In this document: one piece after another, positions 15,994 to 23,242 of the stretch
Layout of the letters: every line of letters starts with the position of its first letter
How positions within the stretch are numbered: position 1 is the first letter of the stretch
NCBI GenBank assembly: GCA_023411775.1
Contig: JAEYOL010000185.1
Location: forward strand, 1-32,051
DNA: 32,051 bases
Reading direction: 5' to 3'
From: Bacteroidota bacterium
Lineage (GTDB): Bacteria > Bacteroidota > Bacteroidia > Chitinophagales > Chitinophagaceae
Program-made: the position numbers and the translations under genes
The notes under the pieces: generated by a model
What the model saw: only the letters and a program-made list of their open reading frames with translations
What the model was told of the DNA's origin: nothing
Database searches by the model: none

Positions 15994-17187
15994 ATGATGA
16001 TCCTAAGAAAAGCCATCCCCTTTTTTGCTATAATTTTACTGGCGGTTGTTGGTTGTAAAAAAGACCACGAGACCACCTCCAATCCCGGTTCATCCGCTAT
16101 CAGCCCGGATGAATGTTTCCAGACAAATAGTGTTGTCGGTAGCCAAACAGTAGAGGGTCAATACATTATTTCATATAATAATGCTGCCACCGGATCCCGT
16201 GGCGTGTCTGGCACCAGTTTGCGCTCCTACGGGTCTGAACTTTTATCAAAAAATAAGATCGATAGATCAGCCCTGAAACACAGTTTTTCCGGTGGTCCGG
16301 GCGGATTGGTAGCCCGCTTATCGCCTGAAGAGGTGGCTCGTCTCCGCGAGGATGAAACGGTGGCATCGATCGAGCCTGACAGGATCATTTCCCTGGGAAC
16401 CTGCTTTACTGTGGCTGAGCCCCGACTGATCACCTGGAATGTTGAACGGGTTGGCTATGGCGATGGAACGGGTAAAAGAGCCTGGGTCATTGATTCGGGG
16501 ATAGATTTTGATCACCCCGACCTGGTGGTGGACCAGGCAAAAAGCAAATCTTTTGTAAACGGGAAGACTTCTGCCGATGATGAAAATGGGCATGGTACGC
16601 ATGTTGCCGGTGTCATCGGAGGAAGGAACAATACCTATGGCGTTCTGGGTGTTGCTTCTGGTGCTACTCTTGTTTCTTTACGCGTTTTGGATAAAGAGGG
16701 TAAAGGACTTCTCTCATCTATCGTTCAGGCCCTTGCATATATCAATGAAAATGCTTCAGCCGGTGATGTGGTCAACCTGAGTGTTGGCAATGATGAAGGT
16801 ATATCCGAAGCATTGGATCAACAGGTGAGGGCTACTGCCGCAAGAGGTATTTATATCGCCATTGCAGCGGGTAACGACAAAACATCAGCCAACAAATTTT
16901 CACCTGCCCGTGCCAATGCGACAAACGTGTATACCATTTCGGCTATCGATAGTCTCGACAGATTTGCGAGTTTTTCCAACTACGGAAATGATGTGATTGA
17001 TTTTGCAGCACCCGGTGTGAAGATCCTCTCTACCTTTAAAAATGGAGGCTATGCCTATATGAGCGGTACATCCATGGCGGCACCACACGTAGCCGGTTTG
17101 CTTTTGCTAAAAGGAAATAAGATCTCCAGTGCGGGTTCGGCGAAAAATGATCCCGACGGTACGCCCGATCCTATCGCGCATTATTAA
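15994..17187 (+). CDS. Lipid-anchored subtilisin-like serine protease (S8)
   Basis: 397 residues from the ATG at 15994; a TTG two codons earlier is in frame but less likely. The N-terminus MMILRKAIPFFAIILLAVVGC ends in a lipobox, so the enzyme is attached at Cys21. A propeptide of the I9 type follows (EGQYIISYNNA ... ARLREDETVASIEPDR). The catalytic triad is Asp167 (VIDSGIDFDHPDL), His200 (ENGHGTHVAG) and Ser360 (SGTSMAAPHVAG), with the oxyanion Asn294 (AAGND). It should be an active extracytoplasmic endopeptidase. Its stop codon overlaps the stop of the convergent kinase gene. Confidence 0.93.
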   Translation: MMILRKAIPFFAIILLAVVGCKKDHETTSNPGSSAISPDECFQTNSVVGSQTVEGQYIISYNNAATGSRGVSGTSLRSYGSELLSKNKIDRSALKHSFSGGPGGLVARLSPEEVARLREDETVASIEPDRIISLGTCFTVAEPRLITWNVERVGYGDGTGKRAWVIDSGIDFDHPDLVVDQAKSKSFVNGKTSADDENGHGTHVAGVIGGRNNTYGVLGVASGATLVSLRVLDKEGKGLLSSIVQALAYINENASAGDVVNLSVGNDEGISEALDQQVRATAARGIYIAIAAGNDKTSANKFSPARANATNVYTISAIDSLDRFASFSNYGNDVIDFAAPGVKILSTFKNGGYAYMSGTSMAAPHVAGLLLLKGNKISSAGSAKNDPDGTPDPIAHY

Positions 17188-19379
17188 GCCTGGTTGTCCA
17201 AGGGAATTGACACCTGCAAACTGCATCCTTTTCCTCCTGTAGCGTTGATGTTTACCGTGCCATTATAGAACTGGGTGCGCTCATGGATATTGGCGAGTCC
17301 AATTCCCTGCCGTGTTTGATGCGGATCGAAACCTTTTCCATTATCAGTGATCTCCAGTTCAACTGTTTCAATGTTGGTGTGTAAACGAATATCTGCGGTA
17401 GTAGCGCCACTATGTTTCAGAATATTTTTCAGCTGCTCCTGTATGATCCGGAACAGGGTGATTTTTTTTCCCTGCGATATTAGGGTCTCGTCTACCTGGT
17501 GAATGAAGTTTATTTTAATTGCACCCGTGATTTGGATATCGGTGATGACCGCAAGAATGGTATCAGTCAGGGTTTCCTGTTTCAACTGTGGTGTGACAAG
17601 TTCCTTGGAAAGTTTCCGGATTTCTTCGATAGCCATCAACAGGTATTCAATACTTTTTTCTTTCAGTTGCTTTTGATCTTCACTCGATGTTTTGACTCCA
17701 TCGAAGAATAGTTTCACCGTAGAAAGTATCTGGTTGACATTATCATGCAATTCATGCCCGATCCGTGTTCTTTCTTTTTCCTGCATCCGGATCACGGTCT
17801 CAGAGATCTCTTTTTGTTTTTGCAGGCGAAAATCGGCCAGTTCATTTTCCAGTTCCTTTACCAGTGAAATATCATTCAATGAACCGATCATCTTCACAGG
17901 GAGTCCATTCTCATATACAACAAAACCTTTGTCTTCGACATGTTTGTAGGTTCCATCGGCGCATTTGAAACGATAGGCATCCTGCCAGGATTGCTGGAAA
18001 TTCTCTGTGGCTTCTTTCACTTTATCGGCCAGGCGATCCCGATCTTCAGGGTGAATCCTGCGCAACCACCACGACAAACCGCGTGAATTGTCGGATTGGT
18101 AACCAACCATTTCCATCAACGCTTCGTTGCGAAATATCTGGCCCGTTTGCATATCCCATTCCCAGATCGCATCGGAAGTTGCGCGGCTCAGGTTTAACAT
18201 GCGCTGGTGGGCATCTTTTAATTCTTTTTCCAGGCGACTTTTATCAGGCAGGTTGATGGCCTGTCCTCCCAGGAGTTTTTTACCCGAACCTGAGTGAATG
18301 GGGAAAAGATGTATATGGGAAATGGTATGTGATCCATCGGCCCACTTTATTTTTTCGGTTGTCTGCACCGGCTTCCCGGTTTCAAAAACTTTCAGATGAA
18401 TATTATATAAAGAGCGGGCAACCGAAACCGGGACGATATCGGTGATCTTGGCGCCAATGCATTCTTTTTCGATCAGGCTGAAATGATCATAAAAGGCCTG
18501 GCTCGCTATCTGCAACGCCGTTGTTTCATCTATCACCCAGGATAGTGTGGGGGTTTGTTCAAAGAAGGCGGCATTTAAAGCTTTACCTTCCCTGAGCTCT
18601 TGGGAGAGTTTGCGCTCTGCGGTGATGTCAACGAGGTGCGAAACAGCGGAAATCTGCTCACCTTCCAGTGGATGGCAGGGTTGTGAATTAAAAACTACCC
18701 ATTTGATCTCGCCGCTTTGCAGGCGAATAACGAGTGTTTCTGTGTACGATTCACCTGTCGCGATCGCTTTCATAAACGGCGTTTCTCTGAACAAAAGGCG
18801 TTCACCATCTTCATTGCGGATCAGCCATTGGTTATTCCATTGAGCTTCGATGTCCTTCAGTTGATATAAATGTTCAAGCGTGGTACCGAATATAGAGGCG
18901 GCCATTTGGTTGGCTGCGATCATCTCGCCGTGGTTATCATGAAATACGAGTCCGTGGGGTCCTTCTGCGATCAATTCGCTATGGTTCTTTAATAATTCCT
19001 GAAAGCGATTGATTCGTCTATCATCAGCGATCTTGTATCCGACACATAGAAAGCGGTTTTTATTATTATCTCCCAGGCAATTGATCTGCCACTTCATGGG
19101 ATGATAGTGACCGTTTTTCAGGTATAACTCCAGTGAGGGCTGTTGATCCTGAACAGGAGAGAGCAGGGCATTCCTGAGATCATTGCGGTGAGAAGGATGA
19201 ATAAGGTCGAAAAAATTGGTCTCTGCTTCACGGGGATGACGCAGTTCCATATCGCGGATCATCCGGGAATTAGCGCAGGCGATCCTGCCATCGGGTTCGA
19301 TGAGAGTGAGAAATAAATCTTCAGTGCAACGGTCCTTACCAATGAGCTGTTTTAGTTCCGACCAACTCGTTTTTTTCAT
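17184..19379 (-). CDS. Soluble multi-PAS sensor histidine kinase (HisKA_3)
   Basis: 731 residues without membrane helices. Four PAS-like regions are read at about 15-115, 145-250, 265-385 and 390-515; the last (IFRNEALMEMVGYQ ... IHPEDRDRLAD ... VEDKGFVVYENGLP) is a clear PAS_3. Then a dimerisation/phosphoacceptor helix of the HisKA_3 class, with His in GHELHDNVNQILS, and a HATPase domain ending with ITDNGKGFDPHQTRQGIGLANI. HisKA_3 kinases pair with NarL-type regulators, and one lies in this locus at 20133. The signal is intracellular and unknown. A -7 element (TACATTTG on the minus strand, 19454-19461) and a palindrome at 19506-19524 lie upstream, so it has its own promoter. Confidence 0.9.
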   Translation of the reverse strand: MKKTSWSELKQLIGKDRCTEDLFLTLIEPDGRIACANSRMIRDMELRHPREAETNFFDLIHPSHRNDLRNALLSPVQDQQPSLELYLKNGHYHPMKWQINCLGDNNKNRFLCVGYKIADDRRINRFQELLKNHSELIAEGPHGLVFHDNHGEMIAANQMAASIFGTTLEHLYQLKDIEAQWNNQWLIRNEDGERLLFRETPFMKAIATGESYTETLVIRLQSGEIKWVVFNSQPCHPLEGEQISAVSHLVDITAERKLSQELREGKALNAAFFEQTPTLSWVIDETTALQIASQAFYDHFSLIEKECIGAKITDIVPVSVARSLYNIHLKVFETGKPVQTTEKIKWADGSHTISHIHLFPIHSGSGKKLLGGQAINLPDKSRLEKELKDAHQRMLNLSRATSDAIWEWDMQTGQIFRNEALMEMVGYQSDNSRGLSWWLRRIHPEDRDRLADKVKEATENFQQSWQDAYRFKCADGTYKHVEDKGFVVYENGLPVKMIGSLNDISLVKELENELADFRLQKQKEISETVIRMQEKERTRIGHELHDNVNQILSTVKLFFDGVKTSSEDQKQLKEKSIEYLLMAIEEIRKLSKELVTPQLKQETLTDTILAVITDIQITGAIKINFIHQVDETLISQGKKITLFRIIQEQLKNILKHSGATTADIRLHTNIETVELEITDNGKGFDPHQTRQGIGLANIHERTQFYNGTVNINATGGKGCSLQVSIPLDNQA

Positions 19380-19453
19380 TAGGGATACTTTTTTCGTCTG
19401 GATTTATAGCATAAGTAATTGGATAAGTGTTATTGGCAGGTTCTTGTTCCGGA

Positions 19454-19461
19454 CAAATGTA
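19454..19461 (-). promoter_or_regulatory. Probable -7 element for the 17184-19379 kinase
   Basis: On the minus strand the sequence is TACATTTG, a perfect match to the Bacteroidota -7 element TAnnTTTG. It gives a transcript start near 19447 and a leader of about 68 bases. No good -33 TTG element is at the usual distance. Confidence 0.45.
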
Positions 19462-19505
19462 TAAAACGATCTTTACCCCTGTAATAGACCAAACCAAGAT
19501 TTCAT

Positions 19506-19524
19506 TGTAGTTTAAAATACTACA
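19506..19524. promoter_or_regulatory. Inverted repeat TGTAG-N9-CTACA, possible operator (site 1)
   Basis: TGTAGT (19506-19511) and ACTACA (19519-19524) form a perfect 6-bp inverted repeat around TTAAAAT. Its centre is about 60 bases upstream of the -7 element of the kinase gene, a normal place for an activator site. No T-run follows on either strand, so it is not a terminator. A very similar repeat lies at 20049-20066. Confidence 0.5.
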
Positions 19525-19579
19525 TGGAAACGCTTAGTTTTCGACATCTAGTTGACAACATTCGTTCGTTCTGGATTGG

Positions 19580-19960
19580 TCAGTCCTTTTTTTTTTCGTC
19601 TTCGAGTATCCGTTTCATGGCTTTGAGCAGCCCTGTAGGTAAAGAGTCCTTGCAGATAAAATCTTCCGCGCCTGCTTTTAATACCCTTGGCGCGTATTGT
19701 TCGGCGGGATAGGTACTAAGGATGATAACCGGCAGTTTTTTACTGGTGGCTTTTATTTTTTTCAATGCAGTAAAGCCACCTCCACCCGGCATAGCAAGGT
19801 CGGAAATGACCAGGTCCCAGGAATCTTCGGCAACCTTGTCAAGAAGTCCCTGAGTATCGGTGGCTTCATCGACAAAGATTCCGGGAAACTCCTCCAGGAT
19901 AATTTTTTTTAAAGCTTGCATGACGACCGGATGGTCATCCGCAATGATGATCCTATGCAT
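19580..19960 (-). CDS. Receiver-only paralogue of NarL-type regulator
   Basis: 126 residues: a REC domain with Asp8-Asp9 (IIIADDHP), phosphorylated Asp54 (LVISDLAMPG), STYPAEQY and the conserved Lys in FICKDS. It is clearly related to the REC half of the regulator at 20133 (shared IADDH, EATDTQGLL/EVADTEGLL, PEDQYALRVLKAG/PAEQYAPRVLKAG), but the LuxR-type helix-turn-helix is missing. The reading frame ends right after ten consecutive A (minus strand, 19587-19596) coding EKKKD, so the gene may have lost its output half or be a stable stand-alone receiver. It may compete for phosphate from the kinases on either side. Confidence 0.87.
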   Translation of the reverse strand: MHRIIIADDHPVVMQALKKIILEEFPGIFVDEATDTQGLLDKVAEDSWDLVISDLAMPGGGGFTALKKIKATSKKLPVIILSTYPAEQYAPRVLKAGAEDFICKDSLPTGLLKAMKRILEDEKKKD

Positions 19961-20048
19961 AAAAACGGGTGTGAATTAGCTGGTTATATTGCTTATGCAA
20001 AATAGCTATTCATCGCGAAGGGACATGTAGCCTGAAGATTTTAAATAA

Positions 20049-20066
20049 TGTAGACTTTATACTACA
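20049..20066. promoter_or_regulatory. Inverted repeat TGTAG-N8-CTACA, possible operator (site 2)
   Basis: TGTAG (20049-20053) and CTACA (20062-20066) flank ACTTTATA. The right half TACTACA is identical to the right half of the repeat at 19506. It overlaps the -7 element read on the minus strand at 20065-20072 and thus the predicted transcript start of the receiver gene at 19960. No T-run follows. Confidence 0.5.
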
Positions 20067-20072
20067 AATTTA
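20065..20072 (-). promoter_or_regulatory. Probable -7 element for the 19580-19960 receiver gene
   Basis: The minus strand reads TAAATTTG, a perfect TAnnTTTG match. A start near 20058 would leave a leader of about 98 bases and would put the palindrome at 20049-20066 over the transcript start. Confidence 0.45.
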
Positions 20073-20132
20073 AACCATTTGAACCACCGTATAACGCTGA
20101 GTTCCTTTAGTTAGCGGGCCTGATTGACCTTT

Positions 20133-20768
20133 TCAGATCAACTTTTTTTCGAGGGCGTAGCGGGTTAGTTCGGCGTTGGAACGGATCCCCATTTTTTCCA
20201 GTATCCGCGAGCGGTACGTACTTACCGTTGTAGTGCTGAGTGAAAGCTGGTTCGCGATATCTGAAACCGATTTACCGGAGGCCAGTAATTTGAAGACATC
20301 AAATTCCCGGTCCGACAGCAATTCATGCGGGAGTTTGTTATTATTATTATGAAAGGCGTCCGCAAGTTTTTCCGCGATGGAGGGAGTGATAAATTTTTTT
20401 CCCAGTTTGACGGTTTGTACCGCCTTGATGATATCGTCGTGAATACTTTCTTTTTGAAGATAACCGGAAGCACCGGCTTTTAATACGCGGAGAGCATATT
20501 GATCTTCCGGATACATGCTCATGATAAGCACCGGGAGATCGGGAGCAATTTGTTTGATATGGGCAAGGGCGTCAAGTCCACTACGACCGGGCATATTCAT
20601 ATCGCAGATCACGACATTCCACCCATTGTTCAGCACCTGCTTTAAAAGCCCTTCTGTATCGGCCACTTCACCTATCTCTGCCGAAGGATATTCTTCGAGC
20701 AGCAATTGTTTCAATCCTTTACGGACTATGGCATGATCGTCTGCAATGAGAATTCTTAGCATGATCAA
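20133..20768 (-). CDS. NarL/FixJ-type response regulator
   Basis: 211 residues (start possibly at Met3, 20762). REC domain with Asp10-Asp11, phosphorylated Asp56 (VVICDMNMPG), Ser switch (IMSMYP) and Lys in YLQKES; a linker about 125-145; then a LuxR-type helix-turn-helix (LLSDREFDVFKLLASGKSV, STTTVSTYRSRILEKM) at about 146-211. It binds DNA when phosphorylated. It lies 8 bases after the kinase at 20777, in the same operon, so that kinase is its natural partner. The inverted repeats at 19506 and 20049 in the gaps downstream are candidate targets. Confidence 0.93.
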   Translation of the reverse strand: MIMLRILIADDHAIVRKGLKQLLLEEYPSAEIGEVADTEGLLKQVLNNGWNVVICDMNMPGRSGLDALAHIKQIAPDLPVLIMSMYPEDQYALRVLKAGASGYLQKESIHDDIIKAVQTVKLGKKFITPSIAEKLADAFHNNNNKLPHELLSDREFDVFKLLASGKSVSDIANQLSLSTTTVSTYRSRILEKMGIRSNAELTRYALEKKLI

Positions 20769-20776
20769 TTGTGTTT

Positions 20777-23032
20777 TTACAGGTCGGTATCCGGCAAAGG
20801 TACAATTACGGTAACCATTGTGCCTTCTCCAGGATGACTGCTGATATTATATTGTCCTCCCATCACCTGGCTTCTTTCTTTCATACCCAGCAACCCTAGG
20901 GTTTTCCTGTTGCCCTGCTTATCCACCAACCCGTTACCGTTATCGCGAATGATTAGAACCAGTTGCTTATTCTCCTGCGATAAACTGACCATTACTTCCG
21001 TTGCACCCGAATGCCTTGCTACATTGGTCAATGATTCCTGAAAAATACGGAATATCCCGATCTTAAACGCATCTGGTAAAGGTATTTCTGCATCAGGTAC
21101 CTGTAATTTTTTCCTGATGCCCGAACGTTTTTCAAATTCTTCGAGATGCCATTCCATCGCCGCCAGCAATCCAAGGTCATCAAGCAGGCTCGGGCGCAAC
21201 TCAGATGCAATGCGACGGATCGTTCTTGATGTAGTGTCAATAACACCCATTATCTCACCCAGTTTTGTTTTCACCGGTTCACCAGGTGAATCAAGTTTTT
21301 TATTCAACCAGGAGACGTCCATTTTTAAAACTGTCAGCAACTGGCCGAGCTCATCATGTATCTCACGTGAGATATAAAGTCTTTCTTCTTCCCGTACCTG
21401 CTGCAGGTGCCCGGTGAGTTTGCGGATGGACTCATAGGATTCTTTCAGTTTTTCTTCGGCGATATATTTCTCCGTCACATCATTGGCCAGCACGAGCCTG
21501 GTTTGCTGACCCATGTAAACGAGGTCGTAAGTAACGACATCAACAAAAATTATTGTTTTGTCTTTTTTGATATGCCGCCAGATTCCCGCATGATGAATAC
21601 CCCTGAACGAAGTACTGGTATTTTGTTTCAGTCGCTCATATTCATCTGGTGGTCTCAGGTCATATATATTGAGATTGAGAAATTCTTCACGCTGATAGCC
21701 GTATTGCTCCAGCGCTGCATTGTTTACATCGATGACTTTATATTCCGGCAGGCTCAGCATCCACATGGGAAGCGGGTTGCGTTCAAACAGCAACAGCTTT
21801 TCTTCCATTTCTTTTCGCTCTGTGATATCGCGTATAAAGCCGATAAAGAATTTTTTATTTTCCTGTCGCAACAGTGACACCCGGAGAGAAACATCCAGTG
21901 ACGAACCGTCTTTACGTATGGCCTGGATATCGATGGTTTTACCAAGAATATTGGCCTGGCCGGTTTCAAGATAACGCTGCATGCCAATGCTATGTCGTTC
22001 CCGAAGATCTGGTGGAATGATGAGTTCACTTAATAAGCGCCCCTTCGCTTCTTCATCCGTCCACCCAAAAATCGACCTTGCCTCCTGGTTCCATTTGGTT
22101 ACTATACCCGCCGTATCAATTACTACCACGGCATCTGGTGCATTTTGTAAAATGGCGTTGATATACTTTTCACGCTCGCGCAACGCATCTTCGGTTTGTT
22201 TTTTCAACAGGTCTCTTTTGTTGAGCAACCAGGCGTTGTACCAGATTATACATACAAAGATCACGATGATGCTCAGCACATACATCGTAGTGCCAAACTC
22301 ATTGGAATAAAGCCCGGTCCAGTTGCCCTGTAATCGTAATAAACCCAGCACGGCAGGAATAACTATGGCCGCCGGCAGCAGTACCCTCGCGACCAGACTA
22401 CCACTTAGCGTTGAAGTAAGTTGCTTCATTACTCCTTTGTCAGGATCAGAAAAAAGTATATGAAGCGAAAAGAGAAAAAAACACAATGCTGCCGGGGCCG
22501 GCATGAAAATCTGATTGTGCAAGTTCAAAAAACTTCGTACCTGGTACACATAACCCAGCAGGAAAAGCAGGCTTATAAATGCGGTTATCAGTCCGAGAAA
22601 ATGGCAAACACCCAATCTTCGCCGACGTCGCATGATCAGCGAAATACCAGACAACACAAAACAAAATGCTGATACCGCAGAAATTTTACTTGTAATGTTG
22701 GAAGTGGCTTCGTCTTCAGGTAGAAAATCAAAACCGAAAACCTGGCTGGCGATTTTCACCAGTCCTATTAGTGTCACAATTAACACCAGCACCCCGGCAG
22801 GTATGGAATCCAGCCTGGCGTATTGAAGGCGTGCCGCGAGACCCAGTAAAATAAAGCACATTGCAACGATGGGAGGCATGCTGACCGGAGGCAGGAAAAA
22901 TGTCTTTAAAAAATAAACATCCAGCTGCCAGCCCAGCAAAACCAGCGCCGGGATGGCGATCAATACCATACTGATATGCCCCGCCCAGGACCTGGCCTTA
23001 TTAGTGATCGTGGTATCGATGGGCAATGGCAT
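20777..23032 (-). CDS. Membrane-bound PAS sensor histidine kinase (HisKA_3)
   Basis: 751 residues. The first 270 or so hold about eight hydrophobic helices (from HISMVLIAIPALVLLGW to VLSIIVIFVCIIWYNAWLL) that form an unnamed membrane sensor. Two PAS domains follow: about 290-410 (LQNAPDAVVVIDTAGIV ... FIGFIRDITERKEM) and about 415-535. Then the HisKA_3 phosphoacceptor helix (ISREIHDELGQLLTVLKMD) and a HATPase domain (IIRDNGNGLVDKQ, LGLLGMKERS) to the end. The gene is first in a two-gene operon with the NarL-type regulator at 20133. The signal may be at or in the membrane; nothing points to a ligand. Confidence 0.92.
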   Translation of the reverse strand: MPLPIDTTITNKARSWAGHISMVLIAIPALVLLGWQLDVYFLKTFFLPPVSMPPIVAMCFILLGLAARLQYARLDSIPAGVLVLIVTLIGLVKIASQVFGFDFLPEDEATSNITSKISAVSAFCFVLSGISLIMRRRRRLGVCHFLGLITAFISLLFLLGYVYQVRSFLNLHNQIFMPAPAALCFFLFSLHILFSDPDKGVMKQLTSTLSGSLVARVLLPAAIVIPAVLGLLRLQGNWTGLYSNEFGTTMYVLSIIVIFVCIIWYNAWLLNKRDLLKKQTEDALREREKYINAILQNAPDAVVVIDTAGIVTKWNQEARSIFGWTDEEAKGRLLSELIIPPDLRERHSIGMQRYLETGQANILGKTIDIQAIRKDGSSLDVSLRVSLLRQENKKFFIGFIRDITERKEMEEKLLLFERNPLPMWMLSLPEYKVIDVNNAALEQYGYQREEFLNLNIYDLRPPDEYERLKQNTSTSFRGIHHAGIWRHIKKDKTIIFVDVVTYDLVYMGQQTRLVLANDVTEKYIAEEKLKESYESIRKLTGHLQQVREEERLYISREIHDELGQLLTVLKMDVSWLNKKLDSPGEPVKTKLGEIMGVIDTTSRTIRRIASELRPSLLDDLGLLAAMEWHLEEFEKRSGIRKKLQVPDAEIPLPDAFKIGIFRIFQESLTNVARHSGATEVMVSLSQENKQLVLIIRDNGNGLVDKQGNRKTLGLLGMKERSQVMGGQYNISSHPGEGTMVTVIVPLPDTDL

Positions 23033-23102
23033 AGGTTTCTTTTTTTCGGGACAAATAAACGTAAATATTTATGAGCGGCAGAAGGGCGGGAAAATATTTT
23101 CC

Positions 23103-23110
23103 TATATTTG
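23103..23110 (+). promoter_or_regulatory. Probable -7 element for the MATE gene
   Basis: TATATTTG is a perfect match to TAnnTTTG. The transcript would start near 23116-23118 and have a leader of about 125 bases before the MATE start at 23243. No clear -33 element is seen. Confidence 0.5.
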
Positions 23111-23132
23111 CCCTCCTCTTAAGCATTCGAAT

Positions 23133-23159
23133 ATGAAAATGACAAGGGTTCGCCTCTAA
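23133..23159 (+). CDS. Putative eight-residue leader peptide MKMTRVRL
   Basis: An ATG about 16 bases after the predicted transcript start opens an eight-codon frame ending in TAA. The peptide holds the basic-X-basic triplet Arg-Val-Arg, the kind of motif at which macrolide-bound ribosomes are known to stall (as in the ErmDL leader). It lies upstream of a drug-exporter-type gene and its codons lie in a predicted stem (23146-23171). So short a frame can arise by chance; the position and structure are the only support. Confidence 0.35.
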   Translation: MKMTRVRL

Positions 23160-23228
23160 ATTTCAGGACCCACCATCCTCGGTCAAGTTACAACAGCAAT
23201 AATATATTGCTGCATTAGATCATTTTCA
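23134..23228 (+). promoter_or_regulatory. Structured mRNA leader of the MATE gene (possible attenuator or riboswitch)
   Basis: Three stems can form together: P1, TGAAAATGA (23134-23142) with TCATTTTCA (23220-23228), 9 perfect pairs; P2, GGGTTC (23146-23151) with GGACCC (23166-23171), one G-U; P3, CAGCAATA (23194-23201) with TATTGCTG (23205-23212), 8 perfect pairs with a 3-base loop. P1 closes P2 and P3 into a three-way junction and ends 14 bases before the MATE ATG. It also pairs the start of the leader ORF, so translation of the leader would open P1. I do not recognise it as a known riboswitch class. Confidence 0.45.
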
Positions 23229-23242
23229 CAATCAATCAACTC

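Noticed and set aside
20222..20473. Alternative minus-strand frame inside the NarL-type regulator
   Set aside because: The regulator's own frame has full motif support; this is a shadow.
23194..23212. Terminator before the MATE gene
   Set aside because: The hairpin is perfect but is not followed by a T-run, so it is treated as part of the leader structure.
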